DNA of 64,000 nucleotides from Chloroflexota bacterium (GTDB taxonomy: Bacteria > Chloroflexota > Anaerolineae > Anaerolineales > Villigracilaceae): positions 62,001-126,000 of the forward strand of contig JACRBN010000012.1 of NCBI GenBank assembly GCA_016213105.1, read 5' to 3'. Positions within the stretch are counted from its first letter, which is position 1, and the number at the start of each line of letters is the position of its first letter. Positions 10,644 through 17,313 of the stretch are shown here, piece by piece. Under the pieces are notes generated by a model, which was not told the origin of the DNA, made no database searches, and worked only from the letters and a program-made list of their open reading frames with translations. Position numbers and translations under genes: made by a program.

Positions 10644-11554
10644 GAGCATAACATGTTGATGGTGGGCTCCCCGGGATCGGGCAAAACCCTGCTGGCGCGT
10701 GCCCTGCCTGGCATTCTGCCGGAGATGATGATCGAAGAGCCCCTGAAAGTCACAAAAACCTACTCCATCGCCGATCAACTGCCAGCTGGGGCCCCGCTGA
10801 TCCGCCAGCGACCTTTCCGTGCCCCCATCATGCAATCAGCCATGCGGGTTTGGTGGGAGGCGGAAACATTCCCCATCCTGGTGAAATATCCCTGGCCCAT
10901 CGCGGGATTTTGTTCTTGGATGAGTTTTTGGAGTTTTTCACCCGCGTCCTGGAAGTCTTGCGCCGGCATATGGAGGACAAGCTGGTCACCATCAGCCGTG
11001 CCCAAGGCACCCTGACCTTCAGCGCTAATTTCCAACTGATCGGCGCGACCAATCCCTGTCCTTGCGGCTGGTACAACGATTCACAAAAGCCGTGTCCCTG
11101 TGCGCCCTCGACCGTTACCAAATATCAGAAACGACTTTCTGGGCCGCTATTGGATCGGATCGATATCCATATCGAGGTTCCACGTGTCGATTACGAGAAA
11201 TTTTCCAGCGACCGCCAGGGGGAATCCTCCGCGGCCATCCGCTTGAGGGTCGAGGCGGCCCGCCAGCGCCAGCGTGAACGCTTTGCTAACCTGGCGCAGG
11301 ATCATGGGAGCCCTTCGATTACCTGTAATGCGGACATGCGCCTGGCGGAAATCCGCGCATATTGCAAGCTTGACAGTGTGGGTGAAGGCCTGATGCGCTC
11401 GGCCATGACGGAGTTGAATCTGTCGGCGCACGCCTATCACCGCATCCTCAAACTGGCACGAACGATTGCAGACTTGGCGGGCAGAGAAGAGATTCAGTTT
11501 CCGCACTTGGCGGAGGCGCTGCAATACCGCCCCAAACTATTGACGTCCGGATAA
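10644..11554 (+). pseudogene. comM: comM/yifB-type Mg-chelatase-like ATPase, 5'-truncated and frameshifted
   Basis: The reading starts at EHNMLMVGSPGSGKT, the Walker A of ComM; the Lon-like N-terminal part of about 200 residues is missing, and an in-frame TAG lies at 10635. At the C-run 10822-10826 one base is missing: the frame switches from RPFRAP to the frame that reads HHAISHAGLVGGGNIPHPGE, as in intact ComM. The rest is well preserved: Walker B GILFLDEF, GATNPCPCG, SGPLLDRIDIHIEVP, and the C-terminal helical domain to EALQYRP. ComM is a hexameric branch-migration helicase of natural transformation. The lost base could be a sequencing error, but the missing 5' end cannot. Confidence 0.85.
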
Positions 11555-11600
11555 CCAATAGCGACAGTCCCCGGCTACCCAGGCGGGCGACTCTATATCA

Positions 11601-11632
11601 TATCGGCTGGCAGAACCTTCTGCCAGCCGATA
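11601..11632 (+). terminator. 15-bp perfect hairpin between comM remnant and pilin gene
   Basis: TATCGGCTGGCAGAA (11601-11615) pairs perfectly with 11618-11632 around a 2-base CC loop. It ends 9 bases before the pilin's AAGGAG. No U-run follows, so it may be a terminator for upstream transcription, an RNA-stabilising 5' structure on the pilin mRNA, or a recombination palindrome. Confidence 0.5.
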
Positions 11633-11653
11633 TTGATTCAAAAGGAGACTCAT

Positions 11654-11833
11654 ATGCTCAACCTGATCAAACGTTTCATGCGCGAGGAGGATGGCCAGGA
11701 CTTCGCCGAATACGCCCTGATCCTGGGGGCGGTGGGCGTGGTGGCCATCGCCGTGATCGCCCGCTATCGCAACGAATTGCAGGCAGCCTTCGAAGCCGGC
11801 ATCGAAGCCCTGCGCATGGCGCGAGGCGGGTAG
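11654..11833 (+). CDS. Flp-family type IVb pilin
   Basis: 59 residues. The ATG at 11654 follows AAGGAG at 11642-11647. The sequence EEDGQDFAEYALILGAVGVVAIAVIARY is a classic Flp pilin N-terminus: a short charged leader, a Gly cleavage point, Glu and Tyr (AEYAL) and one hydrophobic helix. It would be processed by a TadV-type prepilin peptidase such as the one at 34806. It starts the Tad pseudopilin block, and its TAG directly abuts the next GTG start. Confidence 0.9.
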   Translation: MLNLIKRFMREEDGQDFAEYALILGAVGVVAIAVIARYRNELQAAFEAGIEALRMARGG

Positions 11834-12250
11834 GTGTCCCGCAAAAGGGAAAAGGGGCAGGCCCTTCGACTGAGCTCAGGGCAAGCTTTGGCCGAGTTTG
11901 CACTGGTGATCCCGGTCCTGATCCTGCTCCTGTTCGGCATGACCTTTGCGGCCTTCTACGCCTTTCGCTCCGCCTCCACGGATTGGGGGGTGTTCATCAC
12001 GGGCGTGGCCGGCGGCTCGTACAACCGGCCGGTCGCGGACGGCGCGCGCAATTCAATCCTGTGGCCTGATCTTGCCGAGCGCATTCAGGCCGGCCAGAGC
12101 GGCCCGCGCCAGGTGCGATCCGTGATCTCGGTGGAGGACTCGCGCGAGTGGGTCTTTGGCATTCACCTGGTGGAGGCTCAACGAGCCGCGGCCTATTTCC
12201 GCCTGTGGCGCTTCTACCCCGGCCCGCCCCCGGCAGGAGGCATCGAATGA
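11834..12250 (+). CDS. TadE-like pseudopilin carrying an 8-codon insert
   Basis: 138 residues, GTG start immediately after the pilin stop. A GQALAEFALVIPVLILLLFG core is the TadE signature: Glu-containing cleavage region plus membrane helix. Between GQA and LAEFALV the protein has eight extra residues (LRLSSGQA) encoded by a palindromic 24-base insert (see repeat). The remainder (FRSASTDWGVFITGVAGG...) is extracytoplasmic. The stop overlaps the next ATG. Confidence 0.78.
   Translation: MSRKREKGQALRLSSGQALAEFALVIPVLILLLFGMTFAAFYAFRSASTDWGVFITGVAGGSYNRPVADGARNSILWPDLAERIQAGQSGPRQVRSVISVEDSREWVFGIHLVEAQRAAAYFRLWRFYPGPPPAGGIE
11864..11887 (+). repeat. 24-base palindromic insert inside tadE-like gene
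   Basis: The unit contains the 10-base palindrome CTGAGCTCAG and ends in GGGCAAGC, which echoes the GGGCAGGC just before the insert, so the insertion duplicated the GQA codons. Removing the 24 bases restores the canonical GQALAEFAL. I remember the string CTTCGACTGAGCTCAGGG as a dispersed short repeat in Anaerolineae genomes; that is recollection, not a search. Confidence 0.6.
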
Positions 12251-12666
12251 AACGAAGATCGGAGCGTGGGCAGGCCATGCCCGAGACGGCCCTGTTTGCC
12301 GTGCTGGCGGTTCTGATGGCCTTTGGTTTGCTGGCCTGGATTCCCACCCATCGCGCACGCACCGCCGCGACCGCCGCAGCCTACGCCTGTTCGCAGTTTC
12401 TGTCCCAGTCGCCTGACCCGTCCCGCGCAAGGCAGAACGCAATCCGTGTGGCCTGGCAGACCCTGAATGCGGACTGGTCCGCCACCCGCGGCGTGAACTA
12501 TCGCGTGCAGGTCTCCCTGCCTGGCGGGCCGGGTGAGGCGGGAAGCTGCCAGGTTTTCTTTCAGGCTCCGACACTGTTCGATGGCCTGCTGGGCCTGGGC
12601 CAGACAGGCTGGAATAGCGAATGGTTCATTTCCCGTTCCGAGACCTGGAAGGCCTGGTGGCGATGA
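12247..12666 (+). CDS. TadE-like pseudopilin
   Basis: 139 residues from the ATG overlapping the previous stop (ATGA). MKRRSERGQAMPETALFAVLAVLMAFGLLAWIP has the TadE/TadF pattern: basic leader, GQ, Glu in the first turns of a single membrane helix. The remaining domain is extracytoplasmic and has two Cys residues (ACSQF, GSCQV). It is the second of three successive pseudopilin genes and is coupled to both neighbours by 4-base overlaps. Confidence 0.72.
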   Translation: MKRRSERGQAMPETALFAVLAVLMAFGLLAWIPTHRARTAATAAAYACSQFLSQSPDPSRARQNAIRVAWQTLNADWSATRGVNYRVQVSLPGGPGEAGSCQVFFQAPTLFDGLLGLGQTGWNSEWFISRSETWKAWWR

Positions 12667-13079
12667 AATTCAAAAATAGCGAACGCGGCCAGTCCATTCT
12701 GCTGTTTGCGATCCTGCTGCCACTCATGGCCGTGTTCCTGCTGGGCATTCTGGACTACATGCTGACCAATGCCCGCACGATGGAAACCGTGGCGGCCGCC
12801 GACCTGGCCGCCCATGCCGGGGCGCAGGAGATCACCGTCCTGCCGGATGGCACCATCAGCGCCACCAGCGCGGGTAATGCCATTGCCGTGGAGTATTTCA
12901 ACGCCCAGCGGCCGGCCCATGCCCAACTCATCTCGGTTTCCTGCGGAAGACATCAGGGGCGGCCGGCCTGTTTTGTGACGGCCAGAACCCGTTCCGCAGG
13001 GTACCTGCTGCCCGCCCGCTGGGTGACGGTGCGCGCCATCGGATATCTGGCGCACGGCGTGACCCGCGGCGACCAATAA
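12663..13079 (+). CDS. TadE/TadG-like pseudopilin
   Basis: 138 residues from the ATG at 12663 (ATGA overlap); a longer frame upstream is shadowed by the preceding gene. NSERGQSILLFAILLPLMAVFLLGILDYM is a TadE/TadG-type leader plus helix. ADLAAHAGAQE follows, as is common in the TadG_N family, with a Cys pair (SCGRHQGRPACF) further on. It probably forms the minor pilin complex with the two upstream proteins. Confidence 0.7.
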   Translation: MKFKNSERGQSILLFAILLPLMAVFLLGILDYMLTNARTMETVAAADLAAHAGAQEITVLPDGTISATSAGNAIAVEYFNAQRPAHAQLISVSCGRHQGRPACFVTARTRSAGYLLPARWVTVRAIGYLAHGVTRGDQ

Positions 13080-13095
13080 TTTCTGGAGTTGCACA

Positions 13096-14085
13096 ATGAA
13101 AACCTTATGGAAAAGCATTTTGGATGGCCTGACCTTTCGGGACCTGGCCGGACACCGGCAACCGCGCGCCTATACGGTCATGGCCGGGCTGATCCTGGGC
13201 ATGCTGCTTTTGGCAGGCGGTACGGCTTTGTCCACCCACCTGCTCCTGTTGGGGGAGGTGCATGCTGCGCCCCTGTCCGTCTCGGTGCCCCCGCAGGAAT
13301 CCCACTCCACGCCCATCCCTTCGGTGGAGGCGGCTCCCATCGGCTGCCCGACCGACCCGTCGGACTGGTCGCTGGTCCCGGTTTACACCAGCGCGAATTA
13401 CAGCCTGATCCAGCCGGCCTGTGTTTATCAGGGCCTGGAAAGAACGATTGCCTGGGCCCTGGCGGTGCGGGAGGGCTACAGCCGCGCCGAAGCCACCCAG
13501 GAACTGGGCTTCACACAGATGCCGATGCGGCAGATGCAGGAGGTAAGCATCCCCGCCACCGACGGCCCGACGGCCGTGCCGGTTAGCTTCATCCCGACCA
13601 ATCCGAACTTCACCGAATGGCGGGTAACGGCTGAGGGTAAGCCTGCGGTGACCTACGCCCTGCGGGGTTGTTTCCGCACCTCGACCGTCACAGGCAACCG
13701 GGTGGAGATCTGGGGCGGGGATTATCCCGTGGTCTGTCTTGTGATCGAGGATGCCGAGAACACGCACATCGTCTATTCCCTGTATGAGCACATCTATACG
13801 GCCGACGCCACCCCCATGCGCTCCTTCCTGTTGTTTGGCTATCTGGGGCAGGACCAGTGGGTCTGGCTGGGAACGCAGACGGAACCCAGGCAGGAGATCA
13901 CCGACCTGCAGGCCATCGCCCGTGAACGCCAGACGGTGGCCAGCCTGTATGACTCGCACCTCTGGGATGCGGACTGGCTGCGCATGACCTACGGGCTGAT
14001 GATGTCGCCGCTCCCGCAGGGCTGGCAGAGCCTGACGAACGAGTACGAGAAACAAATCATCCTGGAAGGATTATCCGGGCAATGA
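13096..14085 (+). CDS. Membrane-anchored protein of unknown function in pilin operon
   Basis: 329 residues. One membrane helix (about residues 29-52) is followed by a Pro/Ser/Thr linker and an extracytoplasmic domain with several Cys residues (IGCPTD, PACVYQ, RGCFRT, VVCLVIED) and many aromatic beta-strand-like segments. I recognise no family. It lies 16 bases after the pseudopilin genes and overlaps the next gene by ATGA, so it is probably a structural or adhesive part of the same appendage. Confidence 0.65.
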   Translation: MKTLWKSILDGLTFRDLAGHRQPRAYTVMAGLILGMLLLAGGTALSTHLLLLGEVHAAPLSVSVPPQESHSTPIPSVEAAPIGCPTDPSDWSLVPVYTSANYSLIQPACVYQGLERTIAWALAVREGYSRAEATQELGFTQMPMRQMQEVSIPATDGPTAVPVSFIPTNPNFTEWRVTAEGKPAVTYALRGCFRTSTVTGNRVEIWGGDYPVVCLVIEDAENTHIVYSLYEHIYTADATPMRSFLLFGYLGQDQWVWLGTQTEPRQEITDLQAIARERQTVASLYDSHLWDADWLRMTYGLMMSPLPQGWQSLTNEYEKQIILEGLSGQ

Positions 14086-15293
14086 GCATGAAACGTCTTT
14101 CGATTCCCATACTGCTGCTCGTGTTGGTCCTGGCTGCCCTCCAGGTCGAAACAGTTCAAGCCCAGGACGGTACTCCCCATTGCAGGTTCCAACCGGATGG
14201 CAGCATCATTTGCACCACTGGCGGCGGAAACGAGGATGGCGGCGGAGGCAATGGAGACGATGGCGGAGTCTGCACGCCAGGCGATCACCTGGTTTACCTG
14301 GTGACCGCCTACGATCCGGAGGCTGGCACCTGCGATGCGCTGCCGGTCTGGGTCGATAGCTGCACCGGGCAGGTGCTCGAATCGGCGGGGGACGCCGTGG
14401 ATGACATGCCTTGTACACTGGAGGCCCCGCCTCCCGAGCATCCCTGCATGATCTTCACGGTGGGTGGGAGTGGCATCACCTGCACCAATACCGAATGGCA
14501 GGTCAGCGCCCGGGTATCGTTTCCCGAGATGTTCCTGGATGTGCGGCCCTATCCCGCCAGCCTGGTGCGCTGGCCGACAGCGCTGCGCAATGGCGGCCAG
14601 CCGGCTTCTTCCGGTTCCGGCGGGGTGGAGTATGTTCCCTACGGCGGCGGTTCGCCGGACAGCCCACAGGAAGGGGACTGGCAGGATCTGCGCCTGACAT
14701 TAACCTTGCGGCCGGCCGGCCCGATGTCCGTCATGCTGCCGGAGGTCGGGAGCCTGTCCCTGCCCGATGTGGGCGCAGGCGGCACTCCCACCCTGATTCA
14801 ATGGCAGGTGCCCTCGCACCCGGCGGCCGGGGCTGGTCCCCTGGCCGGGACGATTTCCGGGCTGGACGAATTGCCGGGTGACATCCCGCTCTTCGTTGGC
14901 AGCGGGCGGGCGCCCTATCGGTTATTCTGGGAACTGCACTATTACGAATATGAGGCCATCCACGATTGCATCCCCGGGCCGGGCGGCAACGGCGGCTACA
15001 ACTGCGGCGGCGGCACGGGCCACAAGGAGATTGTGGGCTATGAATGGAAGCCGCACTCCAACGGCGGCGAGATCCCACCCTCCGAGGTGGAGGGCCTGCC
15101 CCCGGCCATCGGTGCCGACATCAACGGCGACGGCACACCCGATGCCTACTGGGATAACAATCTGACCCTGCGGCGTATGGACGATGCCAATCATGTGGAC
15201 AATCCGCGCTATCAGCGCTCCTGGAACTGGGGTGGGATCATTTATTGGGCCGTGCGCGAGGGACAGGGCCAGATCGGATGGCCGGGGCGATAG
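14082..15293 (+). CDS. Secreted protein of unknown function, Gly/Asp-rich
   Basis: 403 residues with a clear signal peptide (MSMKRLSIPILLLVLVLAAL, cleavage near VQAQ). A CTTGGGNEDGGGGNGDDGG linker follows, then Cys pairs, and near the C-terminus ADINGDGTPDAYWDNN, which looks like a single calcium-binding dockerin/EF-type loop. No family is recognised. It is last in the pilin operon, so it may be a pilus-tip or surface component; that is inference. Confidence 0.65.
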   Translation: MSMKRLSIPILLLVLVLAALQVETVQAQDGTPHCRFQPDGSIICTTGGGNEDGGGGNGDDGGVCTPGDHLVYLVTAYDPEAGTCDALPVWVDSCTGQVLESAGDAVDDMPCTLEAPPPEHPCMIFTVGGSGITCTNTEWQVSARVSFPEMFLDVRPYPASLVRWPTALRNGGQPASSGSGGVEYVPYGGGSPDSPQEGDWQDLRLTLTLRPAGPMSVMLPEVGSLSLPDVGAGGTPTLIQWQVPSHPAAGAGPLAGTISGLDELPGDIPLFVGSGRAPYRLFWELHYYEYEAIHDCIPGPGGNGGYNCGGGTGHKEIVGYEWKPHSNGGEIPPSEVEGLPPAIGADINGDGTPDAYWDNNLTLRRMDDANHVDNPRYQRSWNWGGIIYWAVREGQGQIGWPGR

Positions 15294-15374
15294 ATCCATT
15301 TGAAATTCTTTGGCAGGCAATCCATTCCAGAGCCTCGTGCTTTGGGTACAACCCTTTCCATAAGTGAGGAAGCC

Positions 15375-15686
15375 ATGCAACCAAAGATGCCTGTAAAGAA
15401 GTTTGGTCTGTCGGATCTGCTGCGGGAGATGGTGGAGGAAGCCGATCGCCGACCCTGTCAGAAGATCCGACGAAAATTAAAGCGCGGCTTGAAGATCACG
15501 GTCACAAACCAGATGCCAATGTATCATCTCGTGTTGAAACGGAAAGAATCGATGCCCACTTACGCAGAATGGGACGCCGTTTGCAAGGCCTGGCCCTGGG
15601 TGACGAGCGCGGCGGCTAGCGAGTCCACGCTGGCGCGCCTGCCGTATCTTCAAGGCTGGGTGGGGCCGCGCCCCATGCTGCTTTAG
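15375..15686 (+). CDS. Small hypothetical protein
   Basis: 103 residues from the ATG at 15375, behind GAGGA; a longer frame to 15300 lacks a ribosome site. The N-terminal half is basic and helical (LSDLLREMVEEADRRPCQKIRRKLKRG); the tail has Trp and Pro residues. No family is recognised. It is followed within 2 bases by another small gene in the same direction. Confidence 0.5.
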   Translation: MQPKMPVKKFGLSDLLREMVEEADRRPCQKIRRKLKRGLKITVTNQMPMYHLVLKRKESMPTYAEWDAVCKAWPWVTSAAASESTLARLPYLQGWVGPRPMLL

Positions 15687-15687
15687 G

Positions 15688-15903
15688 ATGCTCACGTCCG
15701 CACCGTCCCGTCTGCGGCCAGGCGAGATTGCGATGCTGGCGGACCTGGTCCGCAAACGGTTGAAGAAGATCGCAGTCGATGCGAACCTGCACGACTGGTA
15801 TGGCGCGGAGTATCCCAGCGCGATGAAGGCTTCGAAGGAAAGAAAGAAACTTCGGGCGCTGTTGGCAAAGCTGGGAGACGAATTGGCGCTGGATGAAATG
15901 TGA
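15688..15903 (+). CDS. Small basic hypothetical protein
   Basis: 71 residues, highly charged and helical (IAMLADLVRKRLKKIAVDANLHDWYG; KASKERKKLRALLAKLGDELALDEM). It starts 2 bases after the previous stop, so the pair form an operon. No family is recognised. The composition would suit a small nucleic-acid-binding or regulatory protein. Confidence 0.45.
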   Translation: MLTSAPSRLRPGEIAMLADLVRKRLKKIAVDANLHDWYGAEYPSAMKASKERKKLRALLAKLGDELALDEM

Positions 15904-16042
15904 TATACTGCCCTTGTCAGCGGTAGCCTGCCCCCCTCAGGCTGCCGTTGACAATTTAAGGAGTGGAACCATCCATCTGGGAAGGAGGGTGTGGTCTAAA
16001 GTTTCGGGAGGGAGTATGACGAGAGGAGAGGAGAGAGGCAGG

Positions 16043-16329
16043 ATGAATAAGGAAGAAGTAGAAGAGAAATGGCGGCGGATGAGTGAGAAAGTGATAGGGG
16101 GATCAGCTAATTGCGAATGCAAAATCCCAAAGCAACGATGCGAGAAATCGAAGAAGAAATTGACCCGCGGCTGTCGAAGGTGTGTACGCAAATAATAGTG
16201 GACAAGGCGGTGCAGAGCACAAGCACAGACTGGCAAAGCCAGGCAGGGGGAGTAGTTTGTCCAAAGTGTGGGGGGAGTTGAAACGCAAGGGGGAAAAGAA
16301 ACGGAGATTACAGACGCAACTCGTATCCT
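16043..16329 (+). pseudogene. ISKra4-family transposase, N-terminal remnant with two frameshifts
   Basis: Three frames read in succession give a recognisable N-terminus: MNKEEVEEKWRRMSEKVIGG, then RMQNPKATMREIEEEIDPR and VCPKCGG, then LKRKGEKKRRLQTQL before a stop. The E-I-E-E-E-I-D helix and the CPKCGG zinc ribbon followed by the R-R-L-Q-T segment are typical of ISKra4 transposases. Everything after the zinc ribbon is lost. A C-terminal remnant of the same family lies at 28460-29344. Confidence 0.65.
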
Positions 16330-16784
16330 AAATTTTCGAGAATGAGCAACACCACCTTAAATCTACTCATTTTGGTGCCTAAAGGCGTCTTGACCACTTC
16401 ACTTGTTATGGCTTCTATCAAAAAACTTTTTTTGGGGTTGATCCAACAAGCAAAATTCTATAACGCTGTGCAAGCCTGAAGGTGGTTTGCCAATCTCTCC
16501 CGCACTTTTTACCTACTTACAACCCCTTCTTTGTTACTCTGAGAAAGCTGTACCAGTTGACACGCATCGAGTTTACAAAATATCCCATGTCGTCTATACT
16601 TAACGATGAGCCAGTAGAATCATCGTTGTATCGGTCTAAAAAGAATTACGCAATTCCATTGCACAACAGGCATAGAGACGATGGTATAAATTCATTACAG
16701 GGGTGGTGTTAAGTTTTTCAAATGAGAGTCTCTGAAAATATATCCTGTTGCAGATTTGTAACTGTTTCATCCGTTGGAGGAAAA
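16330..16784. other. Non-coding stretch before the TIR island
   Basis: AT-rich sequence with no convincing gene; a 76-codon frame at 16482 has no ribosome site and no recognisable composition. It probably holds the promoter of the 16785 gene, whose GGAGG lies at 16776-16780, but no clear -35/-10 pair stands out. Confidence 0.35.
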
Positions 16785-17279
16785 ATGTCACCTGAAAAAA
16801 AAGTTAAAGCTACCAAACTGACTGTTGGCTTGCCTTTCAATCTCGGTTCGCTGGAACTGGAGAACGATGAGGTTCAGCAACGCGCCGCCTGGTCCTTGTA
16901 TGTGGAACTTTCCACTCGTATTGCTGTTCAGCCCCTGGGAGAAGGGGAGGGTATTTTGCGTGAAGCGCTCACCTCACTCTACAACGTTTTCAACATCACG
17001 CGCCAGATTTTACGGGAAGCGGGACCTGAAGTTGCTAAGGGTCCTAATTCCCTGGGATTCATAGCCATTGATGTGATTAATACAGGCTTGCGCCCATTTT
17101 TGGTGAGGTGGCACCCTCTGCTCAAGGGTTATGAAGAGAAAAGGCCGCCTGAAATGACCTCCGTAGATTACGAACGCACCTGGGAGCATGAAGCGGAATT
17201 GCGAAGAGAGCTTGAGCAGGTACGGCAGCAAATGGTTATTTATGTGGACGCGCTGGCAAAGATTGCCGGGATCGAGTAA
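16785..17279 (+). CDS. Helical protein of unknown function upstream of TIR-WD40 gene
   Basis: 164 residues from the ATG at 16785, behind GGAGG (spacing 4); an upstream ATG at 16722 is less likely. It is almost entirely helical, with the conserved-looking core ILREALTSLYNVFNITRQILR and the string INTGLRPFLVRWHPLLKGYE. It ends in a coiled coil (YERTWEHEAELRRELEQVR). I associate LRPFLxxWHPxL proteins with bacterial conflict loci carrying TIR or caspase-like effectors, but this is uncertain memory. It lies 34 bases before the TIR gene, so probable co-transcription makes it a candidate partner. Confidence 0.65.
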   Translation: MSPEKKVKATKLTVGLPFNLGSLELENDEVQQRAAWSLYVELSTRIAVQPLGEGEGILREALTSLYNVFNITRQILREAGPEVAKGPNSLGFIAIDVINTGLRPFLVRWHPLLKGYEEKRPPEMTSVDYERTWEHEAELRRELEQVRQQMVIYVDALAKIAGIE

Positions 17280-17313
17280 TTGATTTTTCTTCCTTTCTCC
17301 ACAGGAGAGAGGT

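Noticed and set aside
16482-16712. 76-codon frame before the TIR island
   Set aside because: No ribosome site, atypical composition, no conserved-looking motif.
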